Origin: Bradyrhizobium diazoefficiens
GTDB taxonomy: Bacteria > Pseudomonadota > Alphaproteobacteria > Rhizobiales > Xanthobacteraceae
DNA: 64,000 nucleotides
Direction of reading: 5' to 3'
Assembly: GCF_016612535.1 (NCBI RefSeq)
Contig: NZ_JAENXS010000002.1
Location: forward strand, 1,922,001 to 1,986,000
The notes beneath the pieces are model-generated. The model worked only from the letters and a program-made list of their open reading frames with translations, ran no database searches and was not told the origin of the DNA. Every line of letters starts with the position of its first letter. Position 1 is the first letter of the stretch. Positions 44,556-53,585 of the stretch are shown here, piece after piece. The position numbers and the translations under genes were made by a program.

Positions 44556-46604
44556 TCAATGCATTCCCAGCACCCGCGGCAACCACAGCGTCAAATCGGG
44601 CCAATAGGTCACGATGACGAGAAAGCCGAGCATGGTGAGCAGCCACGGCATCACCGCCCCCGCCAGATCGGTGATGCGCATGCGGGCGATCATCGAGGCG
44701 ACGTAGAGGTTCAATCCGACAGGCGGATGGCAGAGGCCGACCTCCATGTTGACGTCCATCACGATGCCGAAATGGACGAGGTCGATGCCGAGCTTCTTGG
44801 CCGCCGGCGCCAGGATCGGGGCCATGATCAGGATGATCGAGTTCGGCTCCATGAAGTTGCCGGCGAGCAGCAAGAGAACGTTGACGACCGCCAGGAAGCC
44901 GACCCAGCCGAGATTCTGCGCAGTGATCCAGTCCGCGAGTATCGCCGGCAGGTTCTCGTTGGCGAGCACGAAGGAGAACAGGACGGCGTTGGTGACGATG
45001 TAGAGCAGCATCGCGCTGGTGTTGGCAGCGCGCAGCAGCACCCGCGGAACGTCCTTCATGCCGATGGCCTTGTAGACGAAGACCGAGATGAAGAACGAGT
45101 AGACCGCCGCCATCGCGGCGGCCTCGGTCGCGGTGAACAAGCCGCTATAGATGCCGCCGATGATGATGACGACGAGCAACAGGCCCCAGATGCTCTCGCG
45201 GAAGGCGTACCAAGTCTCGCCCCAGCTCGCCTTCGGCAGCCGCGGATAATCGCGACTGCGCGCGAGCCACCAAGTGACGATGCAGAGCATGGTCGTCAGC
45301 ATGATGCCGGGGAGCAGGCCTGCAACGAACAGCGCCCCGATCGAGGTATTGGTCGACACCGCATAGACGATCTTGGGGATCGACGGCAGCATCAGGATGC
45401 CGAGCGAGCCCGCGACCGTGATGATGCCGGCGCCGAAGCGCATGGGATAGCCGTGGCGGACCATCTCGGGCAGCACGATCGCGCCGATCGCGGCCACGGT
45501 CGCGACGCTCGATCCGCACACCAGCGCGAACATCGCGCAGGCGACGATGCCAGCCAAGCCGAGGCCGCCGTGCCAGTGTCCGATCAGCGAGGTCGCGAAA
45601 TTGATCATGCGGCGCGCGACGCCGCCATGGGTGAGGAAATTGCCCGCCAGAATGAAGAACGGGATCGCCATGATCTCGAAGCCCTCGATACCCGTGAAGA
45701 GCTTCATCGAGACCGCTTCGATCGGCACAGTCGTCAACGTGAACAGGAAGGTCATCACGGTGAGGCCGAGCGCGATCGAGACCGGAATGCCGGTCAGCAT
45801 CAGCGAGATCAGGAGCGCGAACACCGTCGCAGCCCGCATCCATTGCGGCAGTGCGAACACGCCGAACTTCTCGGCAAGACACATCGCGAAGATCAGAATC
45901 GGCGCCATGATCAGGATCACGCCGAGCGGCGAGACCTTTCGGGCGGCCGCCCTCGTCGCCGCACCGGCAGGTTGCGGATGCAGCGCCGGCGAGATGTCGG
46001 TCTCCACGCCCTCGACATGGGTCTCGTCATGATGCGGCAGCTCGCCGGTCCAGTAATAGAACCAGGAGACCTGGAGGAAGCGGAAGCACATCAGGCCGGA
46101 GCCGAGCGGGATCGCCAGATAGACGAACCACATCGGCGCTTCCAAATCGTTCGACTGCTGCCCGGTCTTGAACATCTCGGAAACAAACGAGGCGCCGAAG
46201 GTGGCGATCATGCCGGTGAACAACGCGCCGCACAGCAGCGAAAACAGGATCACCTGCTTGCGCGAATGTTCGGGCAGGCGGTTGACGAGCAGATCGACGC
46301 CGACATGGATGCCGGTGCGCACGCCGTAAGCCGCGCCGAACTTCGCCATCCAGATGAACATGTAGATGCAGAGTTCCTGCGCCCAGGACAGGTCGAGCGC
46401 AGACAGGAAGGAGAAGATATCCATCATCCCCGACGCCAGTGGTGTCAGCCCGTGCGAGGTCGCCCATCTGGCGACATCAACCGATAGTCCGGCGCCGTAG
46501 CGATGGACGACCGCAACGAAGATCAATCCGGTTGCAGCTGCGATAAGCGCCGCGATCAGCCACTCCTCGAGATGATCGAGCCCACGATTTAACGCGCGAA
46601 GCAA
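44556..46604 (-). CDS. TRAP transporter fused small and large permease (DctQ-DctM)
   Basis: This 682-residue fusion has an N-terminal DctQ-like four-helix domain (about residues 1-190; WLIAALIAAATGLIFVAVVHRY, QELCIYMFIWMAKFGAAYGVRTGIHVGVDLL), a charged Pro/Ala linker (about 195-235), and a DctM domain with many helices (PFFILAGNFLTHGGVARRMI, VALVCGSSVATVAAIG, GYPMRFGAGII). It forms the membrane part of a TRAP carboxylate transporter with the DctP protein encoded upstream. Natural fusions of this type exist. The start is near-canonical but preceded by a hairpin. Confidence 0.88.
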   Translation of the reverse strand: MLRALNRGLDHLEEWLIAALIAAATGLIFVAVVHRYGAGLSVDVARWATSHGLTPLASGMMDIFSFLSALDLSWAQELCIYMFIWMAKFGAAYGVRTGIHVGVDLLVNRLPEHSRKQVILFSLLCGALFTGMIATFGASFVSEMFKTGQQSNDLEAPMWFVYLAIPLGSGLMCFRFLQVSWFYYWTGELPHHDETHVEGVETDISPALHPQPAGAATRAAARKVSPLGVILIMAPILIFAMCLAEKFGVFALPQWMRAATVFALLISLMLTGIPVSIALGLTVMTFLFTLTTVPIEAVSMKLFTGIEGFEIMAIPFFILAGNFLTHGGVARRMINFATSLIGHWHGGLGLAGIVACAMFALVCGSSVATVAAIGAIVLPEMVRHGYPMRFGAGIITVAGSLGILMLPSIPKIVYAVSTNTSIGALFVAGLLPGIMLTTMLCIVTWWLARSRDYPRLPKASWGETWYAFRESIWGLLLVVIIIGGIYSGLFTATEAAAMAAVYSFFISVFVYKAIGMKDVPRVLLRAANTSAMLLYIVTNAVLFSFVLANENLPAILADWITAQNLGWVGFLAVVNVLLLLAGNFMEPNSIILIMAPILAPAAKKLGIDLVHFGIVMDVNMEVGLCHPPVGLNLYVASMIARMRITDLAGAVMPWLLTMLGFLVIVTYWPDLTLWLPRVLGMH

Positions 46605-46642
46605 ATTAGTCCCCCTAAATCAGCTTGCCATGAAAGACCGAA

Positions 46643-46671
46643 CGGTCGGGAGTGTGATCCACTCCCGACCG
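46643..46671. terminator. Hairpin between dctP and dctQM
   Basis: CGGTCGGGAGTG pairs perfectly with CACTCCCGACCG around TGATC. On the minus strand the stem is followed by TTCGGTCTTT. It may partially terminate after dctP, giving a high binding-protein to permease ratio. Confidence 0.6.
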
Positions 46672-46710
46672 GACCGCTTCTTTTCTTCTTGTTTTCGGAA
46701 GGGCCGATCG

Positions 46711-47712
46711 TCAGTTCGTCTTGACGTCGAGTTCCTTGGAGATCAGGTCGAGAACTTCTTGCCCAACCCGGCCCTTTGCCCACTTATAGGTCGGCGCCAT
46801 CGCGGCCTGCCAAGCCTTGCGATCGTCGTCGGAGAGGTAGTGCAGTGTGGTCTTGCCCGATTTCTTGATCTCGGCAAGCGCGTCCTCGTTCTCCTTGCGC
46901 GCGATCGAGTTGGTGTAATCGGTCGCCTCCGCCATCGCCTTCTCGAGCTGGGTGCGGATATCCGGCGGCAGCCCTGCCCAGAACTTGGAATTGACGATCA
47001 CGGCGTATTGCAGATGCGCGTGATAGGACACGGTGATGTCCTTCTGCACCTCGTAGAATTTCTGCGTCAGGTAGTTGGAGGCGGTGTTCTCGCAGCCGTC
47101 GACCACGCCCGTCTGTAGTGCCTGGTAGACTTCGGAGAACGCTATGATCTGTGGGATCGATCCAACAAGGCGGAAATACTGATCGGCGATCTTCGAACCG
47201 GAAATGCGGAACTTGAGCCCCTGGAAATCGGTCGGCTTTATCAGCGGACGGTTCGCGGACACCATGTGGAACCCATTGTCCCAGTATGCGAGGCCGGTGA
47301 TGCCCTTGGTTGCGAGCTTCTGGAATAGATACTTGCCGAGCGTGCCCTTCATGGCGCTGGCATAGGTGTTGTCGTCCTTGAACAGCCAGGGCAGGTCGAG
47401 CGCCTCGAACTCCTTGACACCGAGCGGGGCGAATTTCGCGGTCGAAGGCGCAAGCATCTGCACCGAGCCGAGTTGCAGCGCCTCGATCTCCTCCTTGTCC
47501 TTGTAGAGCGAGGAGTTCGGATAGACCTCGACCTTGACCTTGCCGTCGGTATATTTCTCGGCGAGCTCCTTGAACTTGAGCGCGCCCTTGCCCTTCGGCG
47601 TGTCGTTGGCGACGACGTGACTGAACTTGATGATGATCGGACTCTGTGCCTGGCTTGCGGCAGGAACGAACAAAACAGCGGCCGCAGCGACCGCAAGAAG
47701 CAGTTTACGCAT
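46711..47712 (-). CDS. TRAP transporter periplasmic substrate-binding protein (DctP)
   Basis: The 333-residue protein starts at ATG 47712 (GGGGAGG upstream). It has a signal peptide of about 22 residues (KLLLAVAAAAVLFVPAASQAQ), then the DctP fold: IIIKFSHVVANDTPKGKGALKFKEL, and the family Arg in the segment GLKFRISGSKIADQY (about residue 160) that usually contacts a substrate carboxylate. It binds an organic acid in the periplasm and delivers it to the fused permease. Confidence 0.92.
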   Translation of the reverse strand: MRKLLLAVAAAAVLFVPAASQAQSPIIIKFSHVVANDTPKGKGALKFKELAEKYTDGKVKVEVYPNSSLYKDKEEIEALQLGSVQMLAPSTAKFAPLGVKEFEALDLPWLFKDDNTYASAMKGTLGKYLFQKLATKGITGLAYWDNGFHMVSANRPLIKPTDFQGLKFRISGSKIADQYFRLVGSIPQIIAFSEVYQALQTGVVDGCENTASNYLTQKFYEVQKDITVSYHAHLQYAVIVNSKFWAGLPPDIRTQLEKAMAEATDYTNSIARKENEDALAEIKKSGKTTLHYLSDDDRKAWQAAMAPTYKWAKGRVGQEVLDLISKELDVKTN

Positions 47713-47906
47713 CAAGAACCTCCCCAGTGAATCCGGACCAGATTGTTGTTTTAGTTCCGGCCCAGTCGTGGCAGCAAACCACGCGATGATCAATTACACC
47801 TAAGCCGAAGCCGGTAGCCCCGTTCAGGTGGCTGAGCTTCTAGACGGATACTGGCGCGCGATCCAGTCCGCAGGACGGAATATTTTAGTCGTACCTGCAA
47901 CGAGTG

Positions 47907-48677
47907 TTAACGGTTACGCTGGGCGACCATGAACAGCCGCCGGAACGGAAATAGCGTCTGCCCCGCTGCATTCTTCGGATAGGCCTTCGCGACCCGCTCG
48001 CCATAGGCCGCTTCAAAAGCAACCGCCTCATTGCCTTCCAACACGTCGAGATAGCGCGTCAGCCAGGTCCCTTTGGTCCACTCCTTCACAGGATTCTCGC
48101 CCTCGAGCACCTGGAGATATTCGGTCTCCCAGATATCGATGGTCTCTGATAGCGGTACCAGCAAGTCGTGATAGAAGGCCGGCCCCTCGACCGGCGGCGG
48201 CGTGACGAGGTGCTCGACCTTGGACCGCCAGGGCCCGTTGAGGGCGGTCTCGCCGATCAGGACATGCGACGGCGCCAGAAAGTTGCGCGGCATCTGCACT
48301 GCAAGCATGCCGCCGGGCGCGACCCTCTCCATCACCGACGGGAAGAGTGCCGCATGATTGGGCAGCCAGTGCAGTGCGGCATTGGAATAGACCACGTCAT
48401 ATTGCTTCGCGGGATGCCAATGGCCGAGGTCTTCATGTGACCATTCCACGTCCGGCGCGGCTTTGCGACCGGCGGCAACCATCTCGGCCGAGCCCTCGAC
48501 GCCGGTCACCGTCGCGGACGGCCAGCGCTCCTTGATGAGTTTTGTCACGTTGCCGGCGCCCGCGCCAAGGTCAGCGACCGTGCGCGGGCCAACATCGGGA
48601 ATCCGCATCAACAGGTCGACCGCGGGCCGGAGCCGGTGACCGGAGAATTTCAGATATTGCTGCGGATCCCATACCAT
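47907..48677 (-). CDS. tam: Trans-aconitate 2-methyltransferase
   Basis: This 256-residue SAM-dependent methyltransferase resembles E. coli Tam end to end: WDPQQYLKFSGHRLRPAVDLL at the N-terminus, SAM motif VADLGAGAGNVTKLI (about residue 34), YSNAALHWLPNHAALFP (about 97) and a C-terminal LFPFRRLFMVAQR. It probably methylates trans-aconitate, an inhibitor formed from citrate-cycle aconitate. It is divergent from the SDR gene. Confidence 0.85.
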   Translation of the reverse strand: MVWDPQQYLKFSGHRLRPAVDLLMRIPDVGPRTVADLGAGAGNVTKLIKERWPSATVTGVEGSAEMVAAGRKAAPDVEWSHEDLGHWHPAKQYDVVYSNAALHWLPNHAALFPSVMERVAPGGMLAVQMPRNFLAPSHVLIGETALNGPWRSKVEHLVTPPPVEGPAFYHDLLVPLSETIDIWETEYLQVLEGENPVKEWTKGTWLTRYLDVLEGNEAVAFEAAYGERVAKAYPKNAAGQTLFPFRRLFMVAQRNR

Positions 48678-48837
48678 CGTTCAAGCCTTTTCTTTATTTC
48701 CTTCGCGGTCGCTCTTGGTTACCACTGCTCGTCCCGGTCGGGCAAATCGCCGCACCCGGACAGGGCAGGAAAACGAACGTCAAACGAACACCAAACCAAC
48801 GGCAACAACCAAAAAGCCAACAAGAGAGCGTGTGACC

Positions 48838-50025
48838 ATGGACCTCGGGCTCAAATCGAAAACCGCTGTTGTCACCGGAGCAAGCATCGGCATCGGCCGC
48901 GCCATTGCCAAGGGCCTGGCTGCCGAAGGCGTCCGCGTGGTGGGCGTGGCGCGGCGCACCGACCTGCTCGCGCAGCTTGTGCAAGAGGTTGGCGGCGGAC
49001 TGATCACGCCGCTCGAGCAGGACGTGATGGCCAAGGACGCGGCGGAGAGGATCGCAGCCTTCGCACTCAAGGAGCTCGGCCATGTCGACATCCTCATCAA
49101 CAATGCCGGCGGCAGCCGCCCGCTGCCGGTCGATGCGCCCGACAGCACATGGGACGAGGCGATCGCGCTGAACTTCACCAGCTACCGCCGCATTGCGCAC
49201 GCGCTGCTGCCGCAGATGATCGAACGCAAATGGGGCCGCATCGTCAACATCACCGGCAAGTCCGAGCCGGAAGGGCTCAACGCCGCGTTCGCGGCGAAGG
49301 CCGCCGTTCACGCCTGGGCCAAGGGCCTGTCGCGCGAGATCGGCGAGCACGGCATCACCATCAACTGCATCCCGCCCGGCCGCATCATGAGCGAGCAGAT
49401 CCGCCGCAACTATGCACCAGATTATCGCGAGCGTTTTGCCGAGGAAGAAATTCCGGTCGGCTATTGGGGCGAGCCGGAGGATCTGGCGGCGCTGGCGGTG
49501 TTTCTCGCCTCGCCGGTGGCGCGGTACATCACGGGGACGGTGATCCCGGTGGATGGGGCTTGCGACGGTATCAGTTCTGAGAGCCTAGGCCGGTTCCAGG
49601 ATCGTCTGATGTCATCTGCTGCAACCGTATTCGCGCAATCATTCTTCCACGGCACGCGCGCCGATTTGAAACCCGGTGACCTCATCGTCGTCGGCTATCA
49701 ATCCAATTTCACCGACGTGAAGCCGCTGTCCTGGGTTTATTTCGCGGCCACGCTGGACGCGGCGATCTGGGGCGCCGAGCTGGCCGGAGGCACCGCACCT
49801 GGACGCGTTTACGTCGTGGAGCCGACCGGGCCGATCGAGGACGATCCGAACGTGACGGACAAGAAGTTTCCCGGCAATCCGACGCTGTCATATCGCACCC
49901 GCGAGCCGTTGCGGGTGATCGCCGAAGTGACGCAGTGGCAAGGCCACGCGCCCGAACGGCTGCAACAGATGAAGGACAATCTCGCCCGCCTGAAGGCGGA
50001 GGGCAACGACATCATCATCGACTGA
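48838..50025 (+). CDS. SDR oxidoreductase in one frame with a rifamycin ADP-ribosyltransferase (Arr) domain
   Basis: The 395-codon frame begins at ATG 48838. Residues 1-240 form a short-chain dehydrogenase (TGASIGIGR cofactor motif, NNAGGSRP, catalytic-like NITGKSEPE, GRIMSEQIRR). The usual SDR ending appears one frame away (VDGGLRRYQF then TGA at 49580) if one G is restored in the G-run 49555-49558. Reading on in frame enters an Arr domain (about residues 258-395: FFHGTRADL, YFAATLDAAIWGAE, EPTGPIEDDPN, KFPGNPTLSYRTREP) with the family His, Tyr and Asp. Thus the fusion depends on a one-base deletion. Most likely two genes, SDR ending at 49580 and arr from ATG 49609, either fused by mutation or by a sequencing error. 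Confidence 0.75.
   Translation: MDLGLKSKTAVVTGASIGIGRAIAKGLAAEGVRVVGVARRTDLLAQLVQEVGGGLITPLEQDVMAKDAAERIAAFALKELGHVDILINNAGGSRPLPVDAPDSTWDEAIALNFTSYRRIAHALLPQMIERKWGRIVNITGKSEPEGLNAAFAAKAAVHAWAKGLSREIGEHGITINCIPPGRIMSEQIRRNYAPDYRERFAEEEIPVGYWGEPEDLAALAVFLASPVARYITGTVIPVDGACDGISSESLGRFQDRLMSSAATVFAQSFFHGTRADLKPGDLIVVGYQSNFTDVKPLSWVYFAATLDAAIWGAELAGGTAPGRVYVVEPTGPIEDDPNVTDKKFPGNPTLSYRTREPLRVIAEVTQWQGHAPERLQQMKDNLARLKAEGNDIIID
49609..50025 (+). CDS. arr: Rifamycin ADP-ribosyltransferase (Arr) domain, likely independent gene
   Basis: The 138-residue protein starts from ATG 49609 with CCAGGA spaced 8 bp upstream. It carries all Arr landmarks: N-terminal HGTRADLKPGD (His), WVYFAATLDAAIWGAEL (Tyr), VEPTGPIEDDPNVTDKKFPGNP and SYRTREPLRVIAEV. 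Arr enzymes use NAD to ADP-ribosylate rifampicin at the 23-hydroxyl and so confer rifamycin resistance. The frame is continuous with the upstream SDR, which is discussed as a fusion. It is nested within that entry. Confidence 0.82.
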   Translation: MSSAATVFAQSFFHGTRADLKPGDLIVVGYQSNFTDVKPLSWVYFAATLDAAIWGAELAGGTAPGRVYVVEPTGPIEDDPNVTDKKFPGNPTLSYRTREPLRVIAEVTQWQGHAPERLQQMKDNLARLKAEGNDIIID

Positions 50026-50026
50026 A

Positions 50027-50066
50027 GCCATTTCGAGCGAAGTGGATACCGGTTCGCGTCAAGAAA
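50027..50066. repeat. Possible dispersed intergenic element
   Basis: The stretch containing CATTTCGAGCGAAGTGGATA then CCGGTTCGCGTCAAGAAA resembles a motif that I recall recurring in Bradyrhizobium intergenic regions. It sits between the convergent arr and AraC genes; the recurrence cannot be verified here. Confidence 0.35.
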
Positions 50067-50076
50067 GCAATGCAGA

Positions 50077-51009
50077 TCACCCTTCGCGGCTTGCTGCTCC
50101 CAGCGCATCACGACGCCATGCACCCGGGCTGACGCCGGCTATGGCGGAGAAGACTCGCGTGAAGTGGCTCTGGTTGGCAAAGCCGGCCGAAATCGCAACC
50201 TCCGACAGTGACACACCGCGCACGCTCATCAAACGCTTGGCGGTTCTCACGCGATGATGCTGAAGCCAGCGATACGGCGGCAGGCCGGTCGAGGCCCGAA
50301 ACGCGCGCGAGAAATAGCCGACGGAGAGGCCGAGTTCGGCCGCGATCGCCTGCAATGGCAGTTTGCCGCCAAGATCCGATTCGAGTTTTTCGCAAGCGCG
50401 CGCCACCTGCCATGGCGCAAGCGTGCTCCGGCTGGTTTCGGCCTTGTGCCGAAAGCCGCCATAAGCCTGAGCGACGTGCGCGGTCAGCGCCAGCATCATG
50501 TGATCGATGAAGAGCTGGTTGGCCTCGGCCGGCCGGCGCAGACCCTCGCGCAAGGAAGCGCCGATATGGCGGACGATGGCGTCATCGTGCCCGACGGGCC
50601 TGCAATCGAGCGCATCGATGCGCGGCGTCCCCGATTGATCGGTGAGACCATCGAGAGCCGAACACGGCACGTAGAAATGGAGAGAGTGAAACGGCTTGTC
50701 GATCACGTATCGCGGATCGGCCTTGAGATCGTACAGATAGGTCGTGCCGGCGTGGACATCCGTCTTCTTGATGTGACGGCCCTGCCCCCAGATCTCGCAC
50801 TCCGGATAGTCGCGCAGCTTCAGGCTGACGAGATAGGCATCTTCCGCTGCAAACGAGCCGGAAAGACCGGGCACAGGATTGTCGTTGCGTGTTTCCGTGA
50901 CCGCAAGCTCGCTGCTGCGCAGCGAACGGGTCAGCAGCGTGGGCGGCGCTTGCTCAAGGCGGAGAAAATCTCCGAGCCGTTCACCGTAAGCACCTGTGCT
51001 GGTCTTCAT
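50077..51009 (-). CDS. AraC-family transcriptional regulator
   Basis: The 310-residue protein starts at ATG 51009 with AGAAGAGAAAA upstream. An N-terminal cupin-like sensor domain is followed by a C-terminal double HTH (about residues 215-305: LQAIAAELGLSVGYFSRAFRASTGLPPYRWLQHHRV and VSLSEVAISAGFANQSHFTRVFSAIAGVSPGAW). The two HTH motifs identify the family. It is divergent to the second AraC gene, across a 495-bp region. Confidence 0.88.
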   Translation of the reverse strand: MKTSTGAYGERLGDFLRLEQAPPTLLTRSLRSSELAVTETRNDNPVPGLSGSFAAEDAYLVSLKLRDYPECEIWGQGRHIKKTDVHAGTTYLYDLKADPRYVIDKPFHSLHFYVPCSALDGLTDQSGTPRIDALDCRPVGHDDAIVRHIGASLREGLRRPAEANQLFIDHMMLALTAHVAQAYGGFRHKAETSRSTLAPWQVARACEKLESDLGGKLPLQAIAAELGLSVGYFSRAFRASTGLPPYRWLQHHRVRTAKRLMSVRGVSLSEVAISAGFANQSHFTRVFSAIAGVSPGAWRRDALGAASREG

Positions 51010-51504
51010 TTTTCTCTTCTGTGAGGGTTCGAGAGCAGGCCACAGCAACCTGCCATTTCGAACAGGGTATATCGGCTATTCGCCCATTGCTGTCCACGAC
51101 CGACGACGTCGCACCCGAGCGGGCCTGCTCCTCGCCGCGGACCACTCCGCATCAAATTCAGCAATCATTTCAAAATGATGCAGTTTCATGCCCAGACGAC
51201 CGGAGGGTGTCATCCGAAACGTGGAGATCACGACTTTTCACAAATGCACGCAAGCTACACGCGCGAGGGGTCCGCAGAGCAGGATCAGGCAACCGAGGGC
51301 AGCATCGGGAAAGACGCGGATTTTCGCGCGGCCTAAAACCCGCAACTCAACGTGCCGGAGCTGCAACGGATCGCCTTCGTCCCCGGTCGATCCGTTGAGC
51401 AAGCGATCACCAGACCAGCCGTCCAGCCCCCGTCATGCGGCGGCTGACGCCATGATCATGACGTCGCGGGACCAGCGACGCTGCCCCCATATGAGCGAAA
51501 GTCC
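51010..51504. other. Divergent intergenic region between two AraC genes
   Basis: About 495 bases with lower GC in parts and no convincing coding region. It should contain both promoters. No clear paired AraC binding half-sites or terminator are recognised by eye. The stretch around 51150-51180 is AT-richer. Confidence 0.45.
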
Positions 51505-52455
51505 ATGAGCAAGGTCATCTTGCGCGAGTCTCCGAATGAAATGCCTGCCGCATCTCAACCCCGGCGCGACGCCGCGCCGGCTGGCGACCGCCCCCCTGCC
51601 GACGTGGAGATGGCCCGCGTGCTCGGGACGGCTCCTTTTCGCATGGCATTGGACTCGTCCGGCGCCGGAATTGCCCATTGGAAGCACGAGCCGTTGCACG
51701 ACATCGTCGAGCCCATGAGCCACCACGTCATCATGGCTTACAACGGCTCGGTCCAGCGGATGGAGCGGCGGTCCGGACGATCTGTCGCGATTGGAACGTT
51801 TCGTCCAGGCGTCGTGATCGTTATTCCGGAAGGATCGAGCTCCCGCTGGGACATTCCGAAACCTGTCGACGTCGTTCAGCTCTATCTTCCACACATGACG
51901 CTGAAGCGTGTTGCGGACGAGGCCGAAGCCGGCTCACCGGCCGATCTCCTGGAGCGAACCGCGCATCCCGATCCCGTGACGTCCCGATTGCTCTTGAGTG
52001 CAGCGGATGTACTGGAGGGCAACCAGGCGCTGGACACCCTGTTCAGGCAGCAACTCATGGATCTGTTGGCGACGCGTCTCCTTGTTGCGCACACCGGCTC
52101 GCCGAACATGATCGCGCCAACCAGGGGTGGCCTTGCGCCGAAGACGCTGCTCCGCGCGATCGAGCGGCTGCGCTCAGACAGCGATGCCGACGTCTCGCTC
52201 GCAGCTCTCGCTGCAGAGGCCAGCCTGTCGCGCTTTCACTTCTGCCGCGCATTCAAGGACAGTACCGGGCTTTCTCCTCATGCCTGGCTGCGCCAGCACC
52301 GACTCGAGCAGGGCATGAACATGCTGCGCGATAGTGATGTATCCGTCGTCTCGATCGCGGCCACGCTCGGCTACTCCTCGCAGACCGCCTTTGCCGCCGC
52401 ATTTCGAAAGTTGACCGGGGAATCGCCGCGCGATTGGCGGCGGCGCACGCGTTAG
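51505..52455 (+). CDS. AraC-family transcriptional regulator
   Basis: In this 316-residue protein the C-terminal double HTH (about 215-310) reads [40 protein letters not shown] and [33 protein letters not shown]. The N-terminal sensor domain is of a cupin-like type. It lies 97 bp upstream of, and on the same strand as, a hydrolase-oxidoreductase-metallohydrolase-SDR series, so it is the likely activator of that set. Confidence 0.88.
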   Translation: MSKVILRESPNEMPAASQPRRDAAPAGDRPPADVEMARVLGTAPFRMALDSSGAGIAHWKHEPLHDIVEPMSHHVIMAYNGSVQRMERRSGRSVAIGTFRPGVVIVIPEGSSSRWDIPKPVDVVQLYLPHMTLKRVADEAEAGSPADLLERTAHPDPVTSRLLLSAADVLEGNQALDTLFRQQLMDLLATRLLVAHTGSPNMIAPTRGGLAPKTLLRAIERLRSDSDADVSLAALAAEASLSRFHFCRAFKDSTGLSPHAWLRQHRLEQGMNMLRDSDVSVVSIAATLGYSSQTAFAAAFRKLTGESPRDWRRRTR

Positions 52456-52552
52456 CAGCAATCGCGCTGCAATCGCGTCAATCGCGCTGGGGCATCAGCA
52501 CATGCGGTTCGCTAGGAATCGTGGCGCCACACCACTGAAACGGAAATTGCAA

Positions 52553-53542
52553 ATGGCCTTGATCAGTTCTGTCAGCCGGCTCGCGACCACCTCGCGGCGA
52601 AACATTCTCGCAACAACGCTCATGTACGCGGCTTCCATGACCGTCCGCTCCACCTCGGCAGCGGGCGGCGACATGAAAGCCGCGGCCCTCTCGACCGGGA
52701 GGAATGACGTCGCGACTGCCGTCACCACAAGCGACGGTGTGAATATCTTCTACAAGGACTGGGGACCGAAATCCGCGCAGCCGATCGTCTTCCATCACGG
52801 CTGGCCGCTCAGCGCCGACGACTGGGATGCCCAGATGCTCTTCTTCCTCGGCAAGGGCTTTCGCGTAATCGCGCATGATCGCCGCGGCCATGGCCGATCG
52901 AGCCACGTCAGCGACGGACACGATATGGATCATTATGCGGCCGACGTTGCGGCGCTCGCCGAGCATCTCGATCTTCGCAACGCCATTCACATCGGCCATT
53001 CGACGGGTGGCGGTGAGGCCACGCGCTACGTCGCGCGTCATGGCCGGGATCGTGTGGCCAAGATGGTGCTCATCGGCGCCGTGCCGCCCCTGATGCTGAA
53101 GACCGAGTCAAATCCCGGCGGATTGCCTCTTGAGGTCTTCGATGGCTTGCGCCGACAGCTTGCCGCCAACAGATCGCAGTTCTTCCTCGAATTCGCGAGC
53201 GGCCCGTTCTACGGCTACAATCGTCCGGGCGCGGAGCCTTCGCAGGCGGCGATCTGGAACTGGTGGCGTCAAGGCATGATGGGCAGCAGCAAGGCCCATT
53301 ACGACGGCATCAAGGCCTTCTCCGAAACCGACTTCAGCGAAGATCTGAAAAGCATCGGCGTGCCGACGCTCGTCCTGCACGGCAGCGACGACCAGATCGT
53401 CCCTGTTGCCGACTCGGCACCGATGTCGGCCCGGCTTCTGAAGCACGGCAGCCTGAAGATCTACGACCTGCTGCCGCACGGGGTCTGCACGACACATCCC
53501 GACATCGTCAACGCCGACCTGCTCAAATTCGCGACGGCGTGA
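52553..53542 (+). CDS. Alpha/beta-hydrolase (chloroperoxidase-like) with possible Tat signal
   Basis: The product is about 329 residues from ATG 52553 (GGAAA upstream). Core motifs: oxyanion [10 protein letters not shown], nucleophile GHSTGGG (Ser at about 142), acid HGSDDQIVP, and His in [11 protein letters not shown]. These match the cofactor-free haloperoxidase/esterase group. The N-terminus contains a twin-arginine-like SRRNILATT followed by a hydrophobic stretch, which could be a Tat signal or a genus-specific extension; an in-frame ATG at 52502 would add 17 residues. The substrate is unknown. Confidence 0.83.
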   Translation: MALISSVSRLATTSRRNILATTLMYAASMTVRSTSAAGGDMKAAALSTGRNDVATAVTTSDGVNIFYKDWGPKSAQPIVFHHGWPLSADDWDAQMLFFLGKGFRVIAHDRRGHGRSSHVSDGHDMDHYAADVAALAEHLDLRNAIHIGHSTGGGEATRYVARHGRDRVAKMVLIGAVPPLMLKTESNPGGLPLEVFDGLRRQLAANRSQFFLEFASGPFYGYNRPGAEPSQAAIWNWWRQGMMGSSKAHYDGIKAFSETDFSEDLKSIGVPTLVLHGSDDQIVPVADSAPMSARLLKHGSLKIYDLLPHGVCTTHPDIVNADLLKFATA

Positions 53543-53585
53543 ACCGCATCTTCATCGCAATCACCTCAATCAAGGAACAATCGAC

